This document shows, piece after piece, positions 1 through 7,073 of a stretch of 29,344 nucleotides of DNA (its first letter is position 1; every line of letters begins with the position of its first letter). The position numbers were made by a program, and so were the translations under genes. Source of the stretch: Minisyncoccota bacterium (GTDB lineage Bacteria > Patescibacteriota > Minisyncoccia > UBA6257 > XYB1-36-10); contig JAQVXM010000003.1 in NCBI GenBank assembly GCA_028709185.1, positions 1 to 29,344 on the forward strand, given 5' to 3'. The notes under the pieces were generated by a model that saw only the letters and a list, made by a program, of their open reading frames with translations, was not told the DNA's origin and made no database searches.

Positions 1-12
1 AAGGAGGCGAAG

Positions 13-489
13 ATGATTTCTTTTTCGCTAATGTTGTCAATTCTTTTTTCCGGTTCTATTTCAGGAGAAGAGAAAAATATTTTACCCTCTTGCTTTTCCG
101 TTCAGTCAATGGCTGGATGGCAGGAAGACACGAAGGTAAATTTAACCGAGAGATCGCTGAAATACGCATTTTTTTTGCGTGATATAGCGATAAGAGAAGG
201 ATTAAACGAGAAAGATTTTATAATATTGGGAAAAGCTGCCGAAACAGAGAGCGGCTGGAAGCATTATGATAAAATGGGGAATGTTTTGCGCGGAGAGAAG
301 AATCCGCGGGTAGTGGGAATATTTCAAATTTGCGAGGATTCTCATAAGGAGGAAGCAAAGAAAATGGGGTTAGATATAATGACTCCAAAAGGAAATATCA
401 TATATGCTGTTTTTCTTTATAAAAAGGAGCATCTTCGTCCTTGGAGGACGAATAGAAAATTAATGAATTTCGTCAGAGATTTGGGATAA
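13..489 (+). CDS. Secreted lysozyme/lytic-transglycosylase-like protein
   Basis: A 158-aa protein with a hydrophobic N-terminal signal-like segment (residues 1-18). An E-S-G-W motif (79-82) followed by G-I-F-Q-I (102-106) matches the catalytic-Glu and GLMQI-like signature of SLT-type transglycosylases, which cleave the glycan strand of peptidoglycan. Glu79 would be the catalytic acid. Cys27 and Cys107 could form a disulfide outside the membrane. The start is supported by an AAGGAGG Shine-Dalgarno site at positions 1-7, five bases before the ATG. The domain is short for a full transglycosylase, so the fold assignment is moderate. It is followed directly by an intrinsic terminator, and the window opens at its ribosome binding site, so upstream operon context is unknown. 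Confidence 0.75.
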   Translation: MISFSLMLSILFSGSISGEEKNILPSCFSVQSMAGWQEDTKVNLTERSLKYAFFLRDIAIREGLNEKDFIILGKAAETESGWKHYDKMGNVLRGEKNPRVVGIFQICEDSHKEEAKKMGLDIMTPKGNIIYAVFLYKKEHLRPWRTNRKLMNFVRDLG

Positions 490-498
490 ATGTCCCAA

Positions 499-529
499 AG
501 TCCCGATTATAAAAATCGGGACTTTTTTT
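499..529 (+). terminator. Intrinsic terminator after the lysozyme-like gene
   Basis: A perfect 10-bp stem (499-508 with 514-523), a 5-base loop and a following T-run (523-529) lie ten bases past the stop codon. Confidence 0.9.
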
Positions 530-600
530 ATGGAAATGTTTCTGATAGAATAAAAATAGAATTTGAACTTTAACAAAAAAAGAAAGGCGAGGAGGTTTCT

Positions 601-1152
601 ATGGCTGACCTTCTAAAACTGAAAGAAAAGAAGAGAATCTGTCAAAGTTGCAAAGAAGTTATAAGAGAGGAGATATATGAAGATTCAGACGGCAAGTGTA
701 TTTGCAAATCATGCTGGGTGGCTTTAGAAATAGAAAAATCTAAGGTAAAAAAAATAAGGAAAATGGATTTTTCTTTTGAGACAATAGAGTTCAAGTCTCA
801 TTTTTGCATTAGAGGGCAAGGTTTTAATTTATCTATTAAAAGCGGAAAAATTCTTGATGAGAGGGGAAACTTGTTGCCGGAAAATAAAATCTGTTTTTTT
901 GTCGATGTTTCGAAAAACGGATTTTATAAAGAATTAAGAGAAGAAAAAGAAAAGAGAAATAAGATTATAATAGCCTCTAATTTTTTTCATAAAGGAGAAC
1001 AATATTTTTATAGATTGAAAATTCCTCTTTGTTTAGATAAAGATGGTAATTTTCTTGAATTAGGAGCAGAAGAAGATTTTGAGAGGGTAATTCTGCCATC
1101 TGCAGAATTCATTAGAAGGGGTCTTCATCTAAAGGAAAGAAAGGAAAGATAA
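601..1152 (+). CDS. Zinc-ribbon-like hypothetical protein
   Basis: A 183-aa soluble protein I do not recognise. The N-terminus carries cysteines at 14, 17, 33, 35 and 38 (CxxC followed by CxCxxC), which fits a small zinc-binding knuckle. The rest is a charged alpha/beta region with no membrane segment. A strong AGGAGG site (590-595) sits five bases before the ATG, so this gene uses Shine-Dalgarno initiation, unlike many neighbours. It stands alone between two intrinsic terminators and is therefore probably monocistronic. Its function is unknown; a nucleic-acid or regulatory role is only a guess from the zinc knuckle. Confidence 0.85.
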   Translation: MADLLKLKEKKRICQSCKEVIREEIYEDSDGKCICKSCWVALEIEKSKVKKIRKMDFSFETIEFKSHFCIRGQGFNLSIKSGKILDERGNLLPENKICFFVDVSKNGFYKELREEKEKRNKIIIASNFFHKGEQYFYRLKIPLCLDKDGNFLELGAEEDFERVILPSAEFIRRGLHLKERKER

Positions 1153-1161
1153 GAATAAAAC

Positions 1162-1198
1162 AACGGCTTTGCCTTATAGGGCAAAGCCGTTTATTTTT
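1162..1198 (+). terminator. Bidirectional terminator between convergent genes
   Basis: A perfect 12-bp stem (1162-1173 with 1180-1191) has a 6-base loop and a T-run to 1200 on the plus strand. An A-rich flank at 1153-1161 gives a weaker T-rich tract on the minus strand. It ends the zinc-ribbon gene and overlaps the stop codon of the convergent glycosyltransferase gene. Confidence 0.88.
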
Positions 1199-2274
1199 TT
1201 TAGAATTTCAGATCTAAAATTATTTTTACTGAATTTTTCCGCTGTTTTTGAAAGAAAATGAGAATCAAATCTTGCTTCGGAAATAAGATTGATTGCTTCA
1301 ATAATGGCTTCCGGTGTTTGTTCTTTAATAAAAAATCCATTAATTCCTTCTTCTATAATATCAGAAGATCCGCCGATATTATAAGCGATAACAGGAGTGC
1401 CGCAGGCGATAGCTTCGGCGGCAACTAACCCAAAATCTTCTATTTGAGGGAAAATAAAAGCTTTAGCGTTTCCATATAAAACACGCATTTCGCTGTCGGT
1501 CATTAAAGTGGTTATAAAATGAGTGTTTTTTGAAGTGTTTAGTTTAATCAGGTTTTTTAATTCCGGACCACGGCCGACAATTTTTAATGGAAGTTTCAGC
1601 TCGTTAAAAGCTTGGATGATAATGTTAAATTTTTTATAATGCATCAGACGACCGGCGGCTAAAAAATATTGCCTATTTTTATAAGGATTTTCAGGATAAA
1701 AAACATTTAAATCAATTGGAGGAAAAATAATTTCCGATTCTCTTTTATAATAATTTCTAATTTTATCGGAAATATAGTTAGAAAGAGTGATGATTTCGTC
1801 CGGTTTTTGTCCGGCTTCCATATCCCATTTTTTTAAATAAGAGACAAGAGGAGAAAGAACCGGTCTAAGAAGATTATAATTACTGCCAAACTTTCCTTTT
1901 AGATAATTTTCCGATTCCCAAGCATAACGAAGAGGCGTAAAACAGTAGGAAAGATGATAGCTGTTTTTATAAGTGACTCCTTTAGAGTATCCGGCGCCGA
2001 TAGAAATAATCAGATCATATTGATTTCCAAGATTTAAGCTTTCGGCAGCTTTCGGCATTAAAGGAATAAAAAGACGATGATTATTGATAACTATTTTTTT
2101 ATCTAAAAAGGAAGTCTTTTTAATTCTTTCTCCCGGAATATGTCCAAAAGTTTTGTTTTGATCAAAAAATAAGGTAAAAAGGTCAGCTTTGGGGAATATT
2201 TCAAGAAAATTACCTAAAACTCTTTCTCCTCCTCCATATTGGTTTAAATAGTCATAAGCAAGAGCAATTTTCAT
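1174..2274 (-). CDS. Glycosyltransferase family 4
   Basis: A GT-B fold retaining glycosyltransferase that moves a sugar from a nucleotide donor to a cell-surface glycan or lipid acceptor. The N-terminus has the family's Asp-Tyr-Leu...Gly-Gly-Gly-Glu-Arg-Val motif. The C-terminal donor domain has A-G-R-L-x-x-Y-K-x-F and the E-D-F-G-L-V-x-x-E-A (EX7E) signature followed by C-G-T-P-V-I-A. An in-frame ATG exists at 2283, but a TATAAT box on the minus strand (2287-2282) overlaps it and lies seven bases before the ATG at 2274. That internal ATG gives the canonical M-K-I-A-L start (366 aa) and is preferred. It diverges from a sugar transferase, so both probably build the same surface polysaccharide. 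The acceptor and sugar cannot be read from sequence. Confidence 0.92.
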   Translation of the reverse strand: MKIALAYDYLNQYGGGERVLGNFLEIFPKADLFTLFFDQNKTFGHIPGERIKKTSFLDKKIVINNHRLFIPLMPKAAESLNLGNQYDLIISIGAGYSKGVTYKNSYHLSYCFTPLRYAWESENYLKGKFGSNYNLLRPVLSPLVSYLKKWDMEAGQKPDEIITLSNYISDKIRNYYKRESEIIFPPIDLNVFYPENPYKNRQYFLAAGRLMHYKKFNIIIQAFNELKLPLKIVGRGPELKNLIKLNTSKNTHFITTLMTDSEMRVLYGNAKAFIFPQIEDFGLVAAEAIACGTPVIAYNIGGSSDIIEEGINGFFIKEQTPEAIIEAINLISEARFDSHFLSKTAEKFSKNNFRSEILKKINGFAL

Positions 2275-2281
2275 TATTGGC

Positions 2282-2287
2282 ATTATA
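2282..2287 (-). promoter_or_regulatory. -10 box of glycosyltransferase gene (leaderless)
   Basis: TATAAT on the minus strand ends seven bases before the ATG at 2274, placing the transcription start at or next to the start codon. No convincing -35 was seen. It decides the start in favour of 2274 over 2283. Confidence 0.6.
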
Positions 2288-2327
2288 ACTTTTTCTTTAA
2301 TTTTCTGAAAATTTTAAGTTATTAGGG

Positions 2328-2333
2328 TATAAT
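2328..2333 (+). promoter_or_regulatory. -10 box of sugar transferase gene (leaderless)
   Basis: TATAAT ends seven bases before the ATG at 2341, with no Shine-Dalgarno site between. Together with the opposing box at 2282-2287 it makes a compact divergent promoter region. Confidence 0.65.
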
Positions 2334-2340
2334 TTTAGAA

Positions 2341-2940
2341 ATGAAATATGATTTTTTAAAAAGAATGATGGATTTGGCGATATTTTTTTTGATTTTGCCT
2401 TTTTTTATTTTAATTTTTCCTTTCGTGGCTTTAGCAATAAAAGCAGGAAGCAGGGGACCTGTTTTTTATAAAGCAAAAAGAGTGAGCGGAGGAAAAATAA
2501 TAACAATATATAAATTTCGAACCATGTTTTTAGGTTCGGAAAAAAAGAAAAAAGAATTAAACCATTTAAACGAGAGAAAAGACGGACCTTTTTTTAAGAT
2601 ATCCAATGATCCGAGAGTAACAAATATTGGACGAATATTAAGAAAGTTTTGGATTGATGAAACGCCGCAGATTTTTAATGTTTTTAAAGATGAAATTTCT
2701 TTTGTGGGTCCAAGACCTTACGAACCGGAAGAGATAGAAAAATATCCCACAGAATATAAATTTTTAAAGAATGAAAAAGCAGGAATAACCGGACTTTCTC
2801 AAATAAAGGGATCTTCCAACCTCCCTTTTTCGGAAGTTTTAAAATATGATGCTTATTACGCGCGGTGTAAAAATTTGAGATTGGATTTAAAAATTATTTT
2901 TCAAACATTTTTACTTCTTTTTAATCCTTCCGGAGTTTAA
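2341..2940 (+). CDS. Polyprenyl-phosphate sugar-1-phosphate transferase
   Basis: A bacterial sugar transferase (PF02397, WbaP/PglC-like), 199 aa. It transfers a sugar-1-phosphate from UDP-sugar to undecaprenyl phosphate at the inner face of the membrane, the first step of many surface-glycan pathways. One N-terminal hydrophobic hairpin (about residues 8-35) is followed by the conserved F-Y-K-A-x-R, Y-K-F-R-T-M, W-x-D-E-T-P-Q and V-G-P-R-P motifs. It is the minimal catalytic core without the extra N-terminal membrane domain of long WbaP proteins. It diverges from a GT4 glycosyltransferase, and eight bases separate it from the downstream comEC-like gene. Confidence 0.95.
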   Translation: MKYDFLKRMMDLAIFFLILPFFILIFPFVALAIKAGSRGPVFYKAKRVSGGKIITIYKFRTMFLGSEKKKKELNHLNERKDGPFFKISNDPRVTNIGRILRKFWIDETPQIFNVFKDEISFVGPRPYEPEEIEKYPTEYKFLKNEKAGITGLSQIKGSSNLPFSEVLKYDAYYARCKNLRLDLKIIFQTFLLLFNPSGV

Positions 2941-2948
2941 AGATTTTA

Positions 2949-4361
2949 ATGCATATACACGATGGCGCTTTTTATGTTTCGATTCTGATTTTAACAGGAA
3001 TTTTTACCGGAACAATTTTAAAAATTTCCGGATTATTTATTTTGATTTTTGTTTTCATTTCTGTTTTTTCAGTTTTGCTTATCTCTTTTTTTGCTAAAGA
3101 AAAAAAATTCTGGATGTTTTTGGCGGCATTTTTTATTTTCTTTTTTTTCGGATTTTTATACGGACAAAATTTTGTTTTAAGAAGCGACGGAAAATATCCC
3201 GAATTTAATAAGATAGTAAATTTTTCCGGACGAGCAAAAGAAGGTTTTAATTTTAAGGGAAAATCTCTGGTATTTTATATCGAACTTGAAAAGCCTTATA
3301 AAGGAAAGATTAAAATTTATACCGATATATTTTCTGAAATAGAAAAAGGAGACAAAATTTCTTTTCATGGAGTAGTTAAAGTAATGGAACATGGCGAGAT
3401 AATTTCTTACTTTCCGAATATGGAAATTGCGGAAAAAAATAAAAAAGGAATTTTAAGCGAATTTCGGGAAAAAATTATTTTAGGATTAAAGCGATTTTTG
3501 CCGGAAAAAGAAGCGGCGCTTGCTTCGGGGCTTGTGCTTGGCGATCGAAGGAATTTTAGCGAAGAGTTTAAAGATAATTTAAGCAAAAGCGGAACGACGC
3601 ATATCGTAGCTTTATCGGGATACAATATTACAATCATAGTTATGGCGGCTGGATTGGTTTTTGGATATTTTTTCAGAAAAGAGATTGTTTTTCTCTTTTC
3701 TCTTATTTTTATTATTATTTTTACAATTATGGTCGGAGGAGAACCTTCAATCGTGAGAGCGGCTATTATGGGAGGAATAGCCTTATTTGCCGTAAAATTT
3801 GAACGATTATATTCGGCAAGAAATGCAATAGCGATTTCGGCGTTACTTATGGCAATGTTTAACCCACTTTCTTTAAAAGAGCCCGGATTTCAGCTTTCGT
3901 TTTTTTCTTTAATCGGTATTGTTTATTTTTTGCCGGCGATTAAAAATTTTTTGCCGAATTATTTTTCTACTTCGTCTTTTTTAAACTGGAAAGATAATCT
4001 TTTAACAACCATAGCGGCGCAAATAGCGGTGTTGCCTCTTATTTTTTATTATTTCGGCACTTTTTCAATTTGGTCATTTTTAGCAAATATCTTGATTTTA
4101 GAGTTTGTGCCATACGCTATGTTGTTTTCTTTTTTAATCGGATTTTCTTTTCTTTTTTCTGGTTTTGGAGAATTTGCTTCCTGGATTTTTTCTTTTCCAG
4201 CTTATTTTATCTTAAAATATCAGATAAGCGTGATAGATTTTTTTGCGGAGAAAAGCTTTTTGATAAAAATGGATAATTTCGGAATAATGTCTGCGGTTGT
4301 TTTTTATATTTTAATATTATTTCCGGTTTATATTTTTTATAAAAAAGAAAATGGCAGATAA
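2949..4361 (+). CDS. comEC: ComEC/Rec2 membrane channel subunit (without MBL domain)
   Basis: A 470-aa polytopic membrane protein of the ComEC/Rec2 competence family, which carries incoming single-stranded DNA across the cytoplasmic membrane. The N-terminal hydrophobic pair (about 8-65) is followed by an extracytoplasmic OB-like region, then the family signature G-L-V-L-G-D-R-R...S-G-T-T-H-I-V-A-L-S-G-Y-N, then a series of transmembrane helices to the C-terminus. Full-length ComEC usually continues into a metallo-beta-lactamase domain; here that domain is the next gene, overlapping by 11 bases. DNA import is the family role; whether this cell is competent cannot be judged from the window. Confidence 0.9.
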   Translation: MHIHDGAFYVSILILTGIFTGTILKISGLFILIFVFISVFSVLLISFFAKEKKFWMFLAAFFIFFFFGFLYGQNFVLRSDGKYPEFNKIVNFSGRAKEGFNFKGKSLVFYIELEKPYKGKIKIYTDIFSEIEKGDKISFHGVVKVMEHGEIISYFPNMEIAEKNKKGILSEFREKIILGLKRFLPEKEAALASGLVLGDRRNFSEEFKDNLSKSGTTHIVALSGYNITIIVMAAGLVFGYFFRKEIVFLFSLIFIIIFTIMVGGEPSIVRAAIMGGIALFAVKFERLYSARNAIAISALLMAMFNPLSLKEPGFQLSFFSLIGIVYFLPAIKNFLPNYFSTSSFLNWKDNLLTTIAAQIAVLPLIFYYFGTFSIWSFLANILILEFVPYAMLFSFLIGFSFLFSGFGEFASWIFSFPAYFILKYQISVIDFFAEKSFLIKMDNFGIMSAVVFYILILFPVYIFYKKENGR

Positions 4362-5217
4362 AAAAATTATTTTTATTTTTACGACAATTATTATTTTAAA
4401 TGTATTTTTTTATACTTATATTTTAGCAAGCGAAAAAGAAAAAACAGCGGTTTATTTTTTAAACGTAGGACAAGGGGATGCGGAAATGGCTGTTTTATCA
4501 GGAAGAGGCAAAGCGGCGAGAATTTTGATAGACGGAGGTCCGAATAGAAAAGTTTTAGAAGAGCTTTCGAAAATTATGCCCTTTTTTTCAAAAAGAATCG
4601 ATTTGATTTTTATCTCTCATCCGCAAGAAGATCATATAGGAGGAATTTCTTATGTGGTGGAAAGTTTTAAAACAGGAGGATTTGTATCGAATGGAGAGAT
4701 TGGAAAAGGAGAAGCGTGGGAGAAAATGGAAATGACTTTGGAAAAAGATGGAATAAAGATAATAGTTCTAGCTGTCGGTGATAAAGTAAAATATGGAGAA
4801 AGCGAGATTCTAATTTTAAATCCGGAAGCGGGGAAAAAAACAGAAATGAATGAAAACTCTCTTGTATTTTTATTAAAAAATCCAAAAATGAATGTTATTT
4901 TTACAGGGGATATCGGAAAAGAGACGGAGGAAAAAATATATAATAATTTACAAAAAAACGGAGAAAAGGCAGAAATCGATGTTTTAAAAGTAGCGCATCA
5001 CGGGTCAAAAAATTCGAGCAGTGAAGATTTTATTACCATCTTAAAACCAAAAGTGAGCGTAATAGAAGTCGGGAAAAATAGCTATGGACATCCGACAGAA
5101 GAAGTTCTGAATCGCTTGGCGGAAATAAAAAGCTTGATTTTTAGGACGGATGAAAATGGAACGATAAAAATAGAGGCGGGAGAAGATAAAAAAATAAAAG
5201 TTTTAAAAATAGAATAA
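4351..5217 (+). CDS. Metallo-beta-lactamase-fold protein, ComEC C-terminal domain as separate gene
   Basis: A 288-aa protein with an N-terminal membrane anchor or signal (about residues 5-23) and an MBL fold. Visible motifs are N-V-G-Q-G-D (38-43), the metal ligands H90-P-Q-E-D94-H95, F-T-G-D and A-H-H-G-S. This is the pattern of the ComEC-associated MBL domain, proposed to act as a nuclease on the non-transported DNA strand. Its start overlaps the end of the membrane subunit gene by 11 bases, implying translational coupling and a two-chain ComEC. The export signal matches the extracytoplasmic location of this domain in fused ComEC. A stand-alone exported MBL hydrolase is the alternative, but the overlap argues for the ComEC role. 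Confidence 0.9.
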   Translation: MADKKIIFIFTTIIILNVFFYTYILASEKEKTAVYFLNVGQGDAEMAVLSGRGKAARILIDGGPNRKVLEELSKIMPFFSKRIDLIFISHPQEDHIGGISYVVESFKTGGFVSNGEIGKGEAWEKMEMTLEKDGIKIIVLAVGDKVKYGESEILILNPEAGKKTEMNENSLVFLLKNPKMNVIFTGDIGKETEEKIYNNLQKNGEKAEIDVLKVAHHGSKNSSSEDFITILKPKVSVIEVGKNSYGHPTEEVLNRLAEIKSLIFRTDENGTIKIEAGEDKKIKVLKIE

Positions 5218-5223
5218 TATTTA

Positions 5224-5264
5224 TTTCTTGATAATAAATAGCGGTTGATTTATTATTTGAGAAA
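5224..5264. repeat. Imperfect inverted repeat at aspS promoter
   Basis: An 8-bp perfect stem (5232-5239 with 5248-5255) around an 8-base loop, extended after an internal mismatch by TTTCT (5224-5228) pairing with AGAAA (5260-5264). The right arm contains a TATTAT -10-like box at 5251-5256, seven bases before the aspS ATG, so the repeat overlaps the likely promoter and start site. It may be an operator or chance AT-rich symmetry. Confidence 0.5.
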
Positions 5265-6652
5265 TGAGAACGCTTATAAAGGATATTATTAAAAAAGAAG
5301 GAGAGATAGTGGAACTTTCCGGATGGGTTTCTGTGAGACGAGATCATGGAAAGCTTATTTTTATAGATTTAAGAGACAGAAGCGGAATGACGCAAGTTGT
5401 TTTTTTGCCCGGCAATGCTGAAGCGCATAAAACAGCAGAGGAAATCAGACCAGAATGGGTGGTAAAAATAAAAGGAAGCGTAAATCGCCGACCAGACAAT
5501 ATGGTGAATAAAGATATGGAAACCGGAGAGTTTGAAATAGAAGCTTTGGAAATTGAAATTTTAAACAAGGCGGAAACGCCGCCGATTGAAATTCAAAATG
5601 ACGGATATGAAATTGGAGAAGAAATAAGAATGAAGTATCGCTATTTGGATTTACGAAGGAACAGATTGCAGAAAAATATAAGAAAGAGAGCAAAAATAAT
5701 GTCTTTTGTCAGGTCATTTTTAGAAAAAAATGATTTTATAGAAATAGAAACTCCAATTTTAACTAAATCTACACCAGAGGGAGCAAGAGATTATTTAGTT
5801 CCTTCAAGAGTATATCCCGGAAAATTTTACGCTTTACCACAATCTCCACAGCAGTATAAACAACTTCTGATGGTAGGAGGAATGGAAAAATATTTTCAGA
5901 TGGCAAAATGTTTTCGAGATGAAGATACAAGAGGCGACAGACAGCCTGAATTTACCCAACTTGATATGGAGATGAGTTTCGTTGAAATGAAAGACGTGAT
6001 GGAATTGAATGAAAATTTATTAGTGGAAATAATAGAAAAGTTTTATCCAGAAAAGAAAATTCAGGAAAAACCGTTTCCTGTCATTACTTATAAGGAAGCT
6101 ATGGAAAAATATGGCACAGATCGTCCGGATTTAAGGAAGGATAAAAGTGATTCGAGTTTGCTTGCTTTTTGTTGGGTGGTAGATTTTCCATTTTTTGAAA
6201 AGACGGAAGAAGGAGGATGGACTTTTACTCATAATCCTTTTTCAGCACCGAAGCCGGAATTTATAAATGACCTTTTAGATAAAAAAGATATTGGAAAAAT
6301 TTTAACGACACAGTATGATGTGGCTTTAAACGGAATTGAAGTCGGAGGAGGGAGTATAAGAAATCACAAACCGGAAGCATTACTTTCAACCTTAGAAATA
6401 ATAGGAATAGATAAAGAAAAAGCGGAAAAAAATTTCGGGCACATGCTTGAAGCATTTAAATATGGAACTCCGCCGCATGGAGGAATTGCTTGGGGGTTTG
6501 ACCGATTCATCATGCTTCTTGAGGGAGAGCCGAATATTCGAGAAGTAATGGCTTTTCCAAAAACAGGAGACGGAAGAGATTTAATGATGGAAGCTCCATC
6601 AGAAGCGGAAGAAAAACAATTGAAAGAATTGAAAATAAAATTTGGAAGTTGA
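5264..6652 (+). CDS. aspS: Aspartyl-tRNA synthetase lacking the GAD insertion domain
   Basis: A class II synthetase attaching Asp to tRNA. Order: OB-fold anticodon-binding domain (about 1-105), linker, catalytic core with motif 1 region (I-E-T-P-x-L-T-K-S-T-P-E-G-A-R-D, 161-176), motif 2 (F-R-D-E-D-x-R-x-D-R-Q-P-E-F-T-Q, 217-232) and motif 3 (G-x-D-R near 411-414). It is bacterial type by sequence but only 462 aa, whereas bacterial AspRS is usually about 590. The missing part is precise: Y-G-T-D-R-P-D-L-R (283-291) is joined by 12 residues to W-V-V-D-F-P-F-F (304-311), which in E. coli flank the roughly 120-aa GAD domain. The OB loop has R-R-D-H-G with His28, the residue seen in non-discriminating enzymes that also charge tRNA-Asn. 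It is probably leaderless; no Shine-Dalgarno site is present. Confidence 0.97.
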   Translation: MRTLIKDIIKKEGEIVELSGWVSVRRDHGKLIFIDLRDRSGMTQVVFLPGNAEAHKTAEEIRPEWVVKIKGSVNRRPDNMVNKDMETGEFEIEALEIEILNKAETPPIEIQNDGYEIGEEIRMKYRYLDLRRNRLQKNIRKRAKIMSFVRSFLEKNDFIEIETPILTKSTPEGARDYLVPSRVYPGKFYALPQSPQQYKQLLMVGGMEKYFQMAKCFRDEDTRGDRQPEFTQLDMEMSFVEMKDVMELNENLLVEIIEKFYPEKKIQEKPFPVITYKEAMEKYGTDRPDLRKDKSDSSLLAFCWVVDFPFFEKTEEGGWTFTHNPFSAPKPEFINDLLDKKDIGKILTTQYDVALNGIEVGGGSIRNHKPEALLSTLEIIGIDKEKAEKNFGHMLEAFKYGTPPHGGIAWGFDRFIMLLEGEPNIREVMAFPKTGDGRDLMMEAPSEAEEKQLKELKIKFGS

Positions 6653-6670
6653 TTTTAAAAAAAATTTTTA

Positions 6671-6679
6671 TGTTATAAT
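6671..6679 (+). promoter_or_regulatory. Extended -10 promoter of small membrane protein gene
   Basis: TG-T-TATAAT (extended -10, core 6674-6679) lies 14 bases before the ATG at 6694, leaving a leader of only about eight bases. Confidence 0.6.
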
Positions 6680-6693
6680 TAATAAATAATAAA

Positions 6694-6867
6694 ATGTCTT
6701 TAAAAAATTTACATAGGGATTTTATTTCAAAAGAGGAACGACGTTTTAAGTTTATGATAGGAAAAACACTAGCTTCTTCTCTGACCGGATTTGTGGCCGG
6801 AGTGGTTTTTGCTTCTATTTTTTGGGGAGCAATTTTCTATTTTTATTCCTTAGAAACTGTTCTTTAG
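6694..6867 (+). CDS. 57-aa single-pass membrane protein
   Basis: A 57-codon frame from ATG 6694 to TAG 6865-6867 encodes a charged N-terminal half (about 1-24, rich in Lys/Arg) and a hydrophobic helix (about residues 28-51), consistent with a single-pass protein with the N-terminus inside. I do not recognise the family. Support comes from the extended -10 box just upstream, the clean charged-then-hydrophobic layout and the position filling the gap between aspS and the putative small RNA. No Shine-Dalgarno site is visible, so it would be leaderless or nearly so. Confidence 0.6.
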   Translation: MSLKNLHRDFISKEERRFKFMIGKTLASSLTGFVAGVVFASIFWGAIFYFYSLETVL

Positions 6868-6893
6868 GTTGTGGATATTGTTTCTTTTTGAAA

Positions 6894-6902
6894 TGTTATA
6901 AT
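6894..6902 (+). promoter_or_regulatory. Extended -10 promoter of putative small RNA
   Basis: TG-T-TATAAT (core 6897-6902) places transcription start near 6909-6911, exactly at the 5' strand of the closing stem of the downstream structured RNA. Confidence 0.65.
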
Positions 6903-6909
6903 AAAAGTA

Positions 6910-7037
6910 ATCCCGCTTACAGGAAGGTTACGGATCAAGTTGCTTATAAAGGGAAGCTGAGTTAAAAAGTTTCGTGGAATTTTTTACAAGCTACCCACTT
7001 AAATTTAAGCCGGTAACCTCTAGAGAGCGGGGTTTTT
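6910..7037 (+). ncRNA. Putative rod-shaped small RNA, 6S-like architecture
   Basis: This non-coding stretch folds as a single rod by hand pairing. P1: 6910-6918 with 7025-7033 (9 bp, GC-rich). P2: 6925-6931 with 7013-7019 (7 bp), plus 6932-6933 with 7010-7011 around a bulged base. A large AU-rich internal bubble follows (6934-6950 and 6997-7009). P3: 6951-6958 with 6989-6996 (one A-A mismatch). P4: 6961-6972 with 6976-6987. A T-run (7033-7037) after P1 acts as terminator, and an extended -10 promoter sits just before P1. A rod with a central bubble is the layout of 6S RNA, which mimics an open promoter and binds RNA polymerase. I could not match conserved 6S sequence, so the class is inference. 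A terminating leader of the downstream ftsB-like gene is an alternative. Confidence 0.55.
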
Positions 7038-7073
7038 GTTGAAAAAAAAAGAGAAAACAGGCAAAATTGAATA

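Noticed and set aside
6910..7037. SRP RNA, tmRNA or RNase P RNA
   Set aside because: The conserved SRP helix 8 motif (GGAAGCAGC), a tmRNA alanine acceptor arm and RNase P conserved regions are not visible, and the length and fold do not fit.
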